64,000 nucleotides of DNA from Ulota crispa (GCA_963920765.1 OY987252.1:746501-810500); one strand, 5' to 3'; positions 47,796-60,860 are shown, numbered from the stretch's first letter. Notes: generated from the sequence alone by a model not told the origin. Numbers and translations: made by a program.

Positions 47796-48629
47796 GGATC
47801 TCACAGCCTTAACATCAGTAGAAGGTAGAACAAAGTCCAGGATTAACCAACATGGAGTATTATAGTTGTTCACATTAACAGCATCCATGTAGAATTTATA
47901 TATTCCATGTAATTAGTACTTGAAAATCTCCCATGAGACTTCATTGAGTATGTCATAGAATTTTTAATTGAAGTAGGTGTGAGATAACTCAATTGAATCT
48001 AGAATTTAATTGAAGTATGAGACATTTCATTTCTTCTGGCGCCACTAGCAAGTCAAAAGTTGAGATGTGCATGTGGTATGTTTACCGCGCCCTTATTAAA
48101 GAGGTAGCCGTAACTATAACACCTCTGTGAACTAGTGTGAATACTTTTAGTAGTCAATAACTGGCATGAAATTATGGTGGAGCCATGTTTTGTAGAGAAA
48201 ATAAGGATTGCTTTAATAAAATAATGTAACTTGATTTAAATCTTTGAAGTAGTGGACTACTCTTGTCACTTACGTGCACAATAAAGAGATGTTGGCAGAG
48301 AGAATGGACATGGATTCATGACGTGACAATAGCATTCACTTAATGACTGTTGGTGTGAATAAACCACAAGAAATGCTTGGCATGACTAGATGCAATTTTG
48401 TGAGTACTCAAGAATTGCAAATTGATAGGGAGATCGTAATGGGTTTCCTTCAATTGCCATTGCAGAAAGATCTTGAATTTCCTCTTTATCAATAATTTGT
48501 AGTAGTTTCCTAAGTTCCTAAACTATTTATGTATTGATTGTTTTTGATATTCACAGCTTTGTTATCATTGAACAAGATTATGATCATGAATGCACAACAT
48601 CTTTACGGATCTTATGGTGTTTTCAGCAG
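47796..48629. other. no recognisable gene
   Basis: AT-rich sequence between the LTR and the second copy of the dispersed repeat. A few short open frames have no motif. Confidence 0.5.
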
Positions 48630-48997
48630 GGTTGTTACTTTGGGCAAGTTGAGGTTGTCGGACAGCATGAATAGGGGGACAAATCAAACAGCACGGGCAA
48701 ACAAATCAAACCAAATGAGTAGATTAGGACATTTTTAGGGTTTTTGACCTAAAAATGGAAGAATCAAATTATAAATTTTCATCTTTATTATATGATATGG
48801 CTTTGAATCCACGTTTTGACTTCATGTTGGCAACAATGAGTGTCACTAGCATGTACAAGGTAAGTTTTTTTTATCATTTTGGACCATTTTTTAAAGTCAA
48901 CTATGAATTGACTTCATCGGACGGACCATGACCTCAATCGAACACTTCAAGCGTATGGGCGGGCAAGCGGACGAGCGACCCAATGTAACAACCATGA
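48630..48997 (+). repeat. dispersed repeat, copy 2 (exon with splice donor)
   Basis: Matches 1395-1704 with an extra ~60 bases near 48670-48720. The open frame MEESNYKFSSLLYDMALNPR starts near 48755, is conserved with copy 1, and ends at a perfect plant donor ACAAG|GTAAGT (48859/48860). The conserved frame plus donor suggests the 3' end of a coding exon. It lies upstream of the CACTA remnant but a link is not shown. Confidence 0.65.
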
Positions 48998-49444
48998 TTT
49001 TAAGTACTCACATTTTAAGGAAATATAACATTTGCAATGATTGAGTGACAATTGGACGTAGCATTGGACAGTTGATTATATTTTTTTGCTGTAAAGAAAG
49101 TATTTGGGAATGGATCGTCACTGCTTCTCCAACCTAAGTTACTATTTCTGCCACGCTTATTGTGATAAAGGAAATTACATGAATAGCTACTTGCATAAGC
49201 TACTGCTTCTACTAATGTGGCAATAAGCCTTGTTGGAGAAGTGGTGACTAATGCCATTTTTTATTGTTATGATCTTAGTGCATACGGAATAGAAGAAATA
49301 ATGTGCAAGAAATGAGTATGCTTATAATGTTATTGAAAATTGCTATTTTCTGTGCAAAAATTGCTTGTGCGTCACCTTCTACATTCGATGCACATAGAGA
49401 AAAATGTATGCAAAAATATTATTTGAACTCATCTACTGGAGACC

Positions 49445-50300
49445 AATAACATGAAGTCAAGGGAAGATATGCGCAAGAGAGGTATACGCCCCCACTTGCA
49501 TTTATAACCCACTGCAGATGGTCAAAGTTTTTTCATGCCCGATGCTCTCTATATTTTGAGCAAAGAAGATAGAGACAATTTTTTCACCACTCTAAGAGAT
49601 TTGAAATTTCCAACCAATTATGTAGGCTCTTTGAAACAAAAAATTCATGGTGGTAAGCTTTTGGGACTTAAGACCCATGATTTCCACATTTTGATGCAAC
49701 AAGTGTTACCCATATGTTTAAGAAATATTGGCATGCCTAATGTGGTAGGAGCGGTGATGCGATTGAGCAAATTGTTCCAAAAAATTTGTGCCAAAGTTAT
49801 ATATAGTGAGAGAAAAATTGAAATGTTAGATAAAGTAGTTGAAACAATATGTGCATTAGAAAAGGAGTTTCCCCTTTCCATTTTTGTGGTAATGTTACAT
49901 TTGCCAATCCATTTAGTGGAGGAGATTTTTTTTTGTGGCCCTATTCAAACAAGATGGGTGTGTCCGTTTAAATGTTATATGAAGGGATTGATTGTGAAAA
50001 ATATGTTAGAACTTGAGGGGAGTATGGCCAATGGGTACATGCAGAAAGAGCTAGTTGGGTTCATGAAGGAGTACATGTCTTAGTATAGTCCAACCCCTAC
50101 TAGAGCCTGGGATGCTAAGGAGGAGCCTTCCATTAGTAGTGAAGTTATGAAATGTACAAGAACTCAAAGGGAAATGACATTAGGAACTTTCATAAAATTG
50201 ATATACGGATTTGTATTGGACAATAAAGAGCACATGAATATCTACAGATGGTATGTGCTCTACACATGTGAATACAAAAATGTCTTTGTTTTTGGGCAAG
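49445..50300 (+). pseudogene. CACTA (En/Spm) transposase remnant, DUF4218 part
   Basis: The frame reads NNMKSREDMRKRGIRPHLHL, then a TAA at 49505, then from the ATG at 49535 LSKEDRDNFFTTLRDLKFP, GLKTHDFHILMQQVLPICLR and IFFCGPIQTRWVCPFKCYMK. This is the typical order in plant TNP2-type proteins, in which the tnp2 core is followed by DUF4218 with its 'LK(S/T)HD.H.LMQQ.LP' block. Only the end of the core region is present here. After a stop near 50083 the frame continues as LIYGFVLDNKEHMNIYRWYV. It is a dead, 5'-truncated copy. Confidence 0.85.
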
Positions 50301-50976
50301 AACATATAACACTTTGAATTGTATGCTTGGAAATCATGTGCCCATTGGATGATTTTAGTAGCCTTGAAGTGATGTTCTTCTGAATGTCACAAACTACTTT
50401 TTTTATTTTTTGGAGGACGTTTTCAGAGTTGTTGAGTATGCTCTAGCAAAGGGTAATATTCCGTAGTAAGCCATAGGTCAATTTTGTCATTTTTACTGAC
50501 ATTACTAAGGAGATTTTACTCTTGAATAGAGCAAAGTAAACTAGTGATGACTATTGCATGAGCGTAAGTTGTGTGACTTTTTGTTTGTCATTGTAGGCAA
50601 TAGTATCATGCAAGCAATGCATATAGTATATTCTCTAGAAAAGTCTGACGTTGAATATTAGGATTTTTTAGAAGATATGAGGAGGCCATGCAAGAACAAT
50701 AGAATGATAGAACAAATTTTCAACATTTGCATTGTTGTAGAGGTATGCGATAGTACTTGTGTATCCCCCAAATTTGCAAAAGCTACCTAAGTTTTCAATA
50801 TGGGTGCTTGACAAAGTGAGACGTGACCAACATGCAAGAGTGGTTGTTGACACAGACGTTGTGGATACTGCTTTAGGACCTTTGCAAATAGCATTTGCTT
50901 GTAATCCATGTATGCTTATAGTAACCACTTTTGAGTATTAGGTGTAGAAGAGTCTCTCAAAACATCGGATAGTGGG
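50301..50976 (+). other. CACTA linker region
   Basis: This lies between the DUF4218-like and DUF4216-like parts. No long frame or known motif is seen. It probably contains decayed coding sequence or an intron. Confidence 0.4.
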
Positions 50977-51402
50977 GTGGCAACCACCTTCACTCATGTT
51001 TGCAAGAATGGAGTTTGTGATGCAAACCCCATTGAGGTAAATGTCAAATACATAGGGCATGTAGAAGAAATTTTGGAGTTGAATTATAGGCGGCATTTTG
51101 TTAAAGTGTTAATCTGTGATTTTGTGAAAGCAAACTACGGAGGAGAGAATGCAACGAATAAAAAAGACAAGTGGGGTTTTACCATAACAAATTACAATAG
51201 GCAGCCAAGTGTTGTCTATTGCAATAGGTTTGCCTTCCCTAAGCACAATCAACAAGTGTTTTATTGCAATGCTTCTGAAGCACCAATGTGGAGAGTGGTC
51301 CTACAAATGGATGTGAGGGCAAAGAGGGTTTTGCCCAATGTAGAAGACAAGGGAAACACATCTTTCTCAATGTTGGAGCAGACAAAGAGTATGCCGGATT
51401 GA
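50977..51402 (+). pseudogene. CACTA transposase remnant, DUF4216 part
   Basis: Contains VKYIGHVEEILELNYR, KVLICDFVKANYGG, KWGFTITNYN and KHNQQVFYCNASEAPMWRVV. This is the usual DUF4216 pattern (a 'Y.G...IIEL.Y' start, a 'GF..V.' strand, 'QVFY..D....W.VV'). It follows DUF4218 in the same order as in intact CACTA elements. The frame shifts after 51402, with a further open stretch to about 51540. Confidence 0.8.
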
Positions 51403-51766
51403 AGCCAGACAAGGAAGTTGGAGAAGGAGCCAAACCAACAGTCATAGCAAGTCACAATGTGTATTATAGAGAAATGCATGTCATGGGACAGCTCGCTGCC
51501 ATGCAAAGTAGAGATAACAAAAATGAAGGGAGAGGTTTTTGAAGACGTGTTGGATGGCGTGACTGTACAATGAATGTCGGTAGTGAGCATGGGTTAAGGC
51601 GTGGGTTAGGTTGGGGGGTAGGTTGTGGATTAAGGCATGGTTCTCAGATGATACTAGAGGGAAAGGCAATGCAAACCAAGATATTGGCTAGAAACAAAAT
51701 TGGTGTTAGGAAATGGAAGCATGAGCAGCATGAGCGTGGAGTGCAAACATGCTATGCAGAGAGTTT

Positions 51767-52023
51767 AACACTGTATTCATTAAATTGGGAAAATGGTACA
51801 TTTTGGGACTTCTGCAGGTTGTGTATGATCATGTACAACCAAGCTAGCAGCATATTTTTTGGTACACGTGCCCTCACTTGAGAGGAGGAATTTGCGAGGG
51901 AAAAAATCTCAGTGGCTCAAACTGAATCTGATACCTTCAAATCTGGTTCAAGGTGACTATTCTAGATCAAGGTGAAGTACAAAGTGGGACCACTTTTTTT
52001 CCCAATTTAACAAATATAGTGTT
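51767..52023. mobile_element. 257-bp MITE, copy A
   Basis: Inverted termini AACACTGTATTCATTAAATT and (complement of right end) AACACTATATTTGTTAAATT, then GGGAAAA. Flanked by GTTT on both sides (51763-51766, 52024-52027). The core, including GGTACACGTGCCCTCACTTG, is shared in opposite orientation with 60585-60860. The CACTA-like start of the TIR is suggestive, but the apparent duplication is 4 rather than 3 bases. Confidence 0.85.
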
Positions 52024-53174
52024 GTTTGCAAATGGGACAAAGGAGGAGACAAAGAACGCCTGAGAATGCTGTACGTGGTGATAGACATTGTAATTGACTT
52101 TTGAAGGCTTCCTTTGTAAGTCAAAGCAACCTTGGAGGATGTGATGATGAGAATGCTAGTTTTGATTCAGCTCCGTCGAGGTTGTCATCATCAATGGATA
52201 TTGGCGGAGATTAAAAATAACAGATCACAGGGCGTATGGTGCTAGATGTGATGGACAATGACTCTTGTAGCCACATTTCAAGCGGGGAATGGTATGTTTA
52301 ATATGACACATTGTTTGTCATTCACAGAGAGTGGTTGGAGCTTATTGCATTGAAAGTAAATGTGCAAGACATGTCATTGAAGCACAATTGTAGGTGCATC
52401 TAAGTTATTGATGCTATTATGATAGATTATGGACCTAGACAAGGAAGAGGGGAAGTGGGGGATTCTTTTTTTCACAAAAATCGATGTAGAGAAGCCAAAG
52501 ATGGCGGTTCAAATGCTGAAATCCGGGGATTCCTATTCAAGTATGCTAGCATGAGTCTTCCTCAAAGGTACAACTACTAATGGTGAGGAATCTAGTGAAT
52601 GCCAAGTAGTGTTTTATAAATTTTTGCTATTTTGGTTATTTTTTAGGCAAATCAATATAGTAAGAGACATTGTTTGACATGCGATATGAGAGAGAGAACT
52701 ATACTTGACCTAGTATTCTTAGAATGTGCATTTACTAATAGATTGTATGTGGCTCCAATACTTGCATTTTGTAAAATGTGAAGTAGGAGCAATTTGGAAG
52801 TATGTCTGCAATCTCATGGCAGCTGTGGATGTGCAAATTGCAATGTTGCAGTGAACAGAGTATGCTGCAAAGTCAGTGTGCCAAAAATCTATGTGAGAGA
52901 GGAAAGAAGTGCATGTCTGTGATAATCCTCATACATATGGATGGTGCCAAAATTGGAAGATATCTTATACCACTCATTTGTACTATTGGGTTATTGTAGA
53001 GAGCTTTGGGGTTTTATATCTTGCAGTATGTTGTGATTGCATTTTGAAGGCATTTGTTGAGATTAGGGGCTGCTCATTACCAGTATTTAGTCTTAGTAGA
53101 GAAACTATTTTCCAATATTGACCATTGAACAATGTAATTATTTGATTGGAAAATGGGACTTGTAGTTTGGTAGG
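52024..53174. other. no recognisable gene
   Basis: Short open frames only. It may be the decayed 3' part of the CACTA element: scattered coding-like composition on the + strand, no motif. Confidence 0.4.
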
Positions 53175-56100
53175 TGTGATAGCACAAGAAAGTACTTATC
53201 CTCCTGTTGGCTTTTAAAAACAACTTAAAACACCAAGTAGATGACTTGTTTTCATTCCAAACGGATTTAGTTTGTAGATCCTCAAGGTTGTCCGGAACAA
53301 GATGAAGAAATCCTATAGGTAATTTGCAAATAGACACAAAGCACACATTCAAAGGAAAGGTAACCAAGAGATCTCTTAGTCAATCAACAAGAACTCCTAA
53401 TCTTATCCTCCCCTCCTCACCAACGTTCTGGACTCTAGGAAGGAGTGGCCGATCCTTGTACCTCTTTCAGATCCAAACGCCAAACACACAATAATTAACA
53501 AAAGTTTAGCCTCTATATCAAAGGGTTCCCTGATTGAAGATTAAAGAAGGCCACGTATAATCTTACCCTTCAAGACTTCAAATTGTCTGAAGTAGCACCA
53601 AATACAACACATACAAAACAACAAGACAAAAGGTGCAATTATTTCCTCACAGCCAGCCCAAAAGATCTACCCCAAACTGACAGGTCACTCAAGAAACCCC
53701 TACAACCCCAAATTACTACAATGACAAATCCTTCCTGACATAATTCTTGGTGCTGAAATGGTAACCGGATAATTAAAGGATCCCTGTTCATTTGCTCACA
53801 ATCACTCTTAGTAATAATGGAACTTCTCAACCATCAACTAGCATGCATCAAGATTGCTATCTAGATCACACCTAATCTAAGGCTAGCTATCCCTCACAGG
53901 AGTATCCAGATCATAAATCCAAATAGAAATTGCCCTTTAGTACACACAGTTTTCCAACCACCTCCCTACTAGCTCCAACTTTTGGATAAGGCAGGATTCG
54001 AGGGTCACTTCTATCTTCTCTTCCTCCAACACTCACATTCCCATACACAATGCTCCAAGTGATCAATTTAGAACTCTAAGATAAGAAAACTTTCATTGCA
54101 TTAGGGGAATCAGAGATACAAAATCGAAACAAGGCACAAATCACAATCATGCCTCTAATTGCTAATCATTGGGAAACTAAAAAATCTCCTCTCTGAAAGT
54201 TGTGGTCCTGAGAATGAGAAGTGTCATTCCATTTCCAAAAACTAGTGGTGCTGCCCCCTAGCCGCAAAGTTTTGAAATTAGTGGATTTGAGATCCTATAA
54301 TCCCGGATGCGGATGTTTGCATACATTGAACTAGGAAGTAACTACTGTTTACTCCTAGTGTTTAGCAAACTTTATTCTATTTACCCTAATTACTTTATTT
54401 ATTACTACCTCTTAGTAACTAGGCGGTCTTCTTCTTCTTCTTTTGAGCAATGGATATCGCCTTCCGCACTAGCAGCTTCCGGCTTCTGCTTGCACCCTTA
54501 CCCTTGGCAAGAATCTTACATTTCATCCTCCTGGTACCTTGAATTGTAAGCTTGCCTACTTCCGGATCAAAGTCATCGGATGAATCCAAATTCTTTGAAT
54601 CATCCAAGGACTCTGAAGCCTCTCCATCACTCATTGTTGCCTTAGCAAGAGAGTCATCCGGAATGTCAATCTTGATTGGAAACCCCTCGTTCTTGTTTGG
54701 AGAAAACAACTCCCTTGCACGCTTGATTGCCGTCTTTCTCTTCACTGGACTAGGCACCCGTTTCAAAGCCTGATCCTCTAATGTAGTGGGATCTTGGCTC
54801 TGATCTTGGAATCTGCGTGCTGACTTCTCCTCTTTGACACCCAAGTCAATCTTGCTGGATAGACAACTAGACGTCGGGACGTCACTACCTCCTTCTCCTT
54901 GGAGTAGTCAACTTTGGTGATCGCACAATAGGAGACTTTCGAGTGGGTGTAGACTCCTTGCCTTGCCTAGATCCTCTACCTGCACCTTGTTGGGCTTTAA
55001 TACCTGCTAGGATGGTCATCATCTTGAGCAGCATCACCTCCATCGTCTCTCCGTACTCCACCACAACTGAAACCACCTTGGCCCCAACTTGCAATCTTGC
55101 TTTCAAGGCTTCCACCTCATAGAGCTTTGCTTTGGTCACCACGTTGCCCAGATTCCCAACAATGCGCATGAACTTAGTGATCTCCATGTTGGCCTCACGA
55201 GTCGCCTTGTCTCACTCACTCTCATCCTTCAACTTGCCCTGTAGTTCCTTTACTTTCATGGACAACTTGCCCACCTCCAATTGCTGCAAGGTTTTGAGTT
55301 CAATCAAACGCTTCACCTTGGCAATCATGTCGTCCGGTGTAGCCACCCCCAAGAGTTTGTGCATGTTTTGGTTATACTCCTGGTGGAGGTGTATCACCCG
55401 CTGGACCACCTCCAGCTCCTTCACAATTCCGGGGATAAGGTCTGCCTTAAGCTTCTCCGTGCCTGACAACTTAGATACCTCTGAGGATTCAGCGGTGTCT
55501 TTGCCCTTACCACGGATCTCCCTGGTCACCTCAACTTCCGATGACTCCGCACTTGAATCTTCCTTGTCTTTCTCCTCTTCCGGCTCCGGTTCTGGAGTAA
55601 TGTCATTTAGCCTCATCACCTCCGTCTTCTTCCATTCGAGGCTCTCTCTGTCTCTTAGCAGATCATGGTAAGAGCAGAGATGGAAGAGAAAAGGAGGCAG
55701 CTCAGAAGGCTTGGTGTTTCCTAATGCCCAAACTAGCCTTTCCATGAGGTTCTGGATCACCAACCCCCAATTTATTGGCCACTCTCCTGACAGTGCACCA
55801 AAGATGGTGTTGGCGAATGTAAAAGTAAGATAAGTAGGACGCTCTAGAAGCAGGATCGGGATCAGGAACTCTAGGCCTCTCCTCTCTCTTCGGATTTTGC
55901 GATCCGAGGCTGAGTGACCGTTCTTAGAATGGGCTGCGTTAAGGAACTTCCCTTTGGCGTACTTGTCATTCCGGGTAGCTAATCCATTGACCTTCCGGCC
56001 AACCTGTAAACCTCACTCCAAACTTTGGGAGTCCAACTGTCCGGTTTAGCCCTAAGGGTATTGTGCCACTTGCTAGATGGTTTCTTCATCAACTCCCTCA

Positions 56101-56831
56101 CAATCTCCTCATCCCTCAGATTCCAAAGTACCTGGATCAATCCGTGGCACCCCATCTTCTTCAAATCTTGCTCTAAGTGCTCCCTCTCTGTAGGATCCTG
56201 GGGTATGCCTGGATGGATTGATCTAAGAGCTTTCACTATTGGAGCCTTGTCTTGTCCGATCTTCCCCATCATTCTGGCACTCTGAATACTAAAGAATAGC
56301 TACAACCTGGAATACCACAAAACAAAACTCACACAAGCTTTCAAGAGGGGAAGGAAGAGCAAGAAGCGTGGAGGAGAAGATAGGAAGAGGATAATAAAAG
56401 ATAGGAGGATAAGACCATTTTGGCCTACCGGCACATAATAACTGTCCAAGCCCATGGTTAGTGCTGTTACGGACCGTTGCACCTAGTCATGGGGATTTTA
56501 AACCATTTTTAAAAATCCCTCCAAAGGTTCTAATAGGTGTAATTAGTGCCCGGTGTAACTTTGATCATTTCTAGTACTATTCACACTGCCCAGGAACCTT
56601 TAACTCCGAATTCCAGTTCTAAATTCTAGCTGACAATCCGGTTAAAACAAGAACCAAAAAGTTCATTCTTATCCAATTTATCTCATTCAAAGATACTATA
56701 ATATACTAACCTTACTTTTTCATTAAATTTTTTGTTTTTGGTTTAAGAAAACAAAAAGTTTTAACAAAAGAGATTGGTTTATTTATATAATATTAGTATA
56801 GCCCTCTTTTTCTAAATTCCAGATTGTCACA
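53175..56831 (-). mobile_element. 3.65-kb element, copy 2 (coding strand minus)
   Basis: Full-length partner of 7725-11378: 3657 against 3654 bases, same orientation. The + strand runs from TGTGATAGCACAAG to TTGTCACA, with a TGTGA/TCACA inverted terminus. Flanks GTAGG (53170-53174) and GCTGG (56832-56836) match at 3 of 5 positions, so a target duplication is only suggested. Divergence from copy 1 is moderate and spread over the whole length. Confidence 0.8.
54419..56269 (-). pseudogene. element-encoded coiled-coil protein, broken (copy 2)
   Basis: Homologous to 8959-10811, with the ATG at 56269 (a second ATG lies one codon upstream). The breaks differ from copy 1. There is a one-base deletion after SEVYRL near 56000, a GGA-to-TGA change in the coiled coil near 55210, and a frame shift near 54890. 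The tail is intact here and reads VPSPVKRKTAIKRARELFS, an acidic Ser/Asp-rich stretch and a Lys-rich end. Comparing the two copies shows the ancestral protein had an N-terminal globular part, an acidic linker, a coiled coil and a basic tail. Confidence 0.7.
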
Positions 56832-57857
56832 GCTGGGTTGAATGTATGGCAGGTTTTCAAGTTATTAGGTAATATTAACTTAGTATAGTGACCCATTTCT
56901 CTAATATTGCAGTGATGATGAGGATTTTAGGAGGGCTTATGGGAGAAATTAGATGAAATTGCAATGAAAATGTGGAAATTGCAAAGTTTTTGAGGCCCAC
57001 AATGTATAGCTTTCACCAATTTAGTGATACAAGTGTTTTTCCTTAAAAAGTGAAGAGAACACAAAGTAGTTGTGTGACGTCTTTGTTTGGGCCTATACTC
57101 TGCTGAAATCTTAGTTGTCATGATCATCTAGCTCCCATGTTTGTATGACGGAAATCAAAGAGACATGGATAGGCTTTCTTGAGAGCACGTCCATGGTTTA
57201 GGGTTTAGTTTAGCCATCAGCATATGTGAGTGATGATTAATTATGTTGAACCATGGTCCCTGGCAAGTACATGGAAGACTTTATAATATATTTTGTAATA
57301 TGATGCAGCGTGCTAGAAGGAATATTTTATGATAAAGGTAGCGATGATGTTAAACAAGATTTCATCAATTGAGAAGTGTACTTGTTGCAAGTGAAATTTT
57401 TGACAAGTAGGTTTTGTTTTCTTTGTTGTGCATGTGATGCAAGGTTCAATTGGTAGTTCTTGCCATTTCACTTGTCTTTGAGGACTTTATTATAATAAGC
57501 TACCATAGGTGATAATGACGCTGCAAGGAAAGAAAGTGAAGGGAGGGGCACTTTAAACATCTTGTTGTTGATAGGCAAGGAGTCAAGAGATCAGGTTTAT
57601 CTTGTGATTATTATAATAAAGCAACACTTCCTCTCAATTGTAGATGTTTATGCAGTCTTGGGTGCAAACTCTAGTTGAGGGTAGGGGACTTCATCAATTC
57701 TAGTTGAGGACCTAGTGACAATCACTTGCAGGGCGGAGGTCAAACTTGAATGTTTTTGAGTGAAATAATTGATGTTGATTATGTAGCAGCTGTATTTTTT
57801 TGTATTAGCATTGGAGTAAATTCCGATGAATTTCTATTTGCAAAATTGCATGTGGAA
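56832..57857. other. no recognisable gene
   Basis: Spacer between the 3.65-kb element and the MITE at 57858. No motif-bearing open frame is seen. Confidence 0.45.
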
Positions 57858-58028
57858 CTACAAAAGAAAGACTCTTTCTTGACAAAGCACTATGATTGTT
57901 GTGAGTCATTTTGGATAGTCCATAATGACTCATTTTGGTCATTATGATTATCGTGAGTCATTATAGATCCTCCAAAATGACTCACGCCAGTCATAGTGCT
58001 TAGTCAAGAAAGCATCTTTTTTTTGTAG
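57858..58028. mobile_element. 171-bp palindromic MITE
   Basis: Arms of about 60 bases read CTACAAAAGAAAGACTC / CTACAAAAAAAAGATGC, followed on both sides by TTTCTTGAC(A/T)AAGCACTATGA and GTGAGTCATTTTGGA. Smaller inverted copies of ATAATGACTCA lie in the middle. No target duplication was recognised. Confidence 0.85.
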
Positions 58029-60584
58029 CCAGAAGTCTGGGCATTTCTTGACCCATAAATGAGGTTACCAAGTCAGGAGCTTTATAGTTGTCATTACTAC
58101 CAGGAAGAAGAGAAGTTGGCTAAGTACTCAAAGCACATGGGGTATGTCACCGTGAATTCCTTCCAAGGCATATATATGCCACCCTACAAAATTTATTATT
58201 TATTATTGTTTGGTTTGTCGGCAAAATTGTTGTAAAAAGGAAGTGGACACTAGGATAAAATCACTTTGCCATGACTGCCAAAGTGGAGTCAACTGATTGC
58301 AGTAGTGCATATGGAGTAACATGTAATGCTATTTGTGATTTTTTTTTGGGTAGATTGTTGTGTCTAGTCAATATTGATCAACAATATTTTAGTCTAGAAT
58401 GTGCATAGTCTAGGGCGGAAGAAGGCGCCTATTTTGGAAGTTGCTGTGATTACTTAAAAACAAGAGGACTTACAAATATTGATGTGTGACAACTATGCTA
58501 TATGAAAGTTGTTGGAATTGCTCATGGCAAGGACAATGTTGTCATTGGTGCATAGTACGGTGTGTATAGTACTGTAGTGTTATTCTATGTATGGGAGTTG
58601 TTGCACGTCAAAGCTCTTGTAGAATATAGGAATTTACTTGCACATGTGCAAATGAAAACTAGTGTAAGAAGGGGAGAATATGAATGCTTTGCAGAGCTTT
58701 GCAGTTTTAAGGGCATGAGCATGTCATTGTCACTGTTTATTTGAAATAGATAAACAGTCTACACTCTTGTTTATATATGTCTGTGTAATAATAATCAAAT
58801 TGTTCTCGTATGTTCTAATTGAAACTCTCATTGCAAATGTTGTTGTATCATACATGGTCATTGACATACCTTCTTCAAAGATATTGTATTGTTTAGCAAG
58901 ACTGCATTTAAATAAAAATGAAATCTAAGGACAATGTCACTTGCTCATACGAGTTTTATCGTCTGACTACTTGACTCTCACTTTGCATTTTGGAGTGAAC
59001 AATTTAGGAGTATTTTAAAAATGAATGAATTTCATAGTGTTCCACTTACATTGAGAACTTGGTTGAGACACACAAGATTGACAAAAAAAATTAACACAAA
59101 TCACTTATTATGCTCCTAATTGACATATATGAGTTTCAAAAGTAACGGAGTGTCATTTCAAACAATTCTTTGTCAACTTTGTGTTGCTTAGGAGCCATTC
59201 TCCTTGCAGTAACACTAACAACTACAAAACTTATTTTAGTTCCCTAAACCGCCAAGGCTAGAAAAAGGGGCTTGAGTATTATGCATTAATATGGAAAAAA
59301 TCAAAGAGATGGTGGTAAAAATAGGTAGAAACAAAAGAGTTGTTTCTCAGTTGACTTGCAGTAGTAGGAGAAGTCTAAGAACATAATATGCAACTACATT
59401 ACAGCCACAATTCTAAAATGCATTCACACTAACCCTAAACATTAGTAGTTGAACAGAATTAGCTACTCAAGCAAAGAAAGTGCAGCCTAAAATGTTAATC
59501 GAGCAAAATATAAAGAGCAATACTAAGGACAATTGCTGCAATTGCAAGTGAGTTGTTTTTTAGTAGTACTATAGTTGTCAAAACCACTTAAGAACAATTG
59601 CGGTGGTACTTGGATGTTTAGTGGAATCCAAATGAACGGATGGCATCTATGACTAGCTTGGAAGTTGATGATGATAAAATTTTATGTCCTTTGCAATTAT
59701 TTAGCTAGTTTTTGTAGTAATACTGACAACCACAATACAATTGTGACTTGTTAAGGGTACCCTTTTTGTTGTTGACTTGTTTTTTTGAGTGTCCATGTGA
59801 TTTTCTAGTTGTTATGCAGTTGTACCATGGCTTAGCCGTATTTCAATTGATTGATTGCAATTATATATTGCAGATTTTCTTCTAGTGTTCATACACTTTT
59901 AAATGAACTAAATGTTTTAATCCTAAATTAATAAAAAGAAGTCTCAATTCAAGCAAATTACTAGTGGTCCATATACATCTAAATTAATTTAGAATCCTAT
60001 CATTTTTGTTGGTTTAAACCACATATGACATAGTATAGCTTTGAATGTCACATTTTGTACATGTTTCTTAATGTAATGATTTAAAGAATTGTGAAGGCTT
60101 TTTTTATATAAACTAAATATTATATGGATAGAATGACAAGCTTTAATCAATTTAATAGTAGACAATTGCATCTCATCAAGGTCAATATAAATGTTACCAT
60201 TTCTTGTTCAAGTTAATATTCAAAGAGTTTGATATACACCATGCCATATTTAAAATCCTAAAAAAGTTATAATTGAATTTAAAAGGTCACATGCTACTAT
60301 TAGATTTTTAAGTTTTCATACTCATAATGCATTGCAAAATCTAAATTTAATAACATGGCAAAATCTTTACTATATTTTAACAACTCAAACATCCTCTCAA
60401 CACTTTGGACTAATCAATAACCTATATTGTTCCATATTTTTTATTCCACGTTATGGCTTGCCTTACATTTGCTATTAGATTTTTATTGTGCTTATTTTTT
60501 AATTCTACAAGCACTTTTCTAAGGTATCATGTAATTGCACTTGAATTCTTGGGAATCTGCTAGATGTTAAAACTTATTACATTT
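58029..60584. other. gene-free AT-rich DNA
   Basis: No coding region or element end was recognised. The + strand near 58560-58740 has a 60-codon open frame with no motif. Confidence 0.45.
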
Positions 60585-60860
60585 AACGCTATATTCATTA
60601 AATTGGGAAAATCATATTCCCAAATTGTACTTCACATTAAACCCATTTTTTCTCCTTTAACCATTTAAATGCCAAATTTGAAAGTATTAGATTTTGTCTA
60701 AGCCACTAAGATTTTGTCCCTTACAAATTCCTCCTCTCAAGTGAGGGCACGTGTACCAAAAAAACACTATTAAAACCTAGAACTCAGTTTAAGGTAATCA
60801 CTTTAAACCTTGTTTATTCCCAAAATGGGCGTTTCTTCCCAAATTAATGAATATGGCATT
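60585..60860. mobile_element. 276-bp MITE, copy B
   Basis: Same family as 51767-52023, in the opposite orientation. Termini are AACGCTATATTCATTAAATT and (complement of right) AATGCCATATTCATTAATTT, with ATTT on both sides (60581-60584, 60861-60864). The shared core is CAAGTGAGGGCACGTGTACC. Confidence 0.88.
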
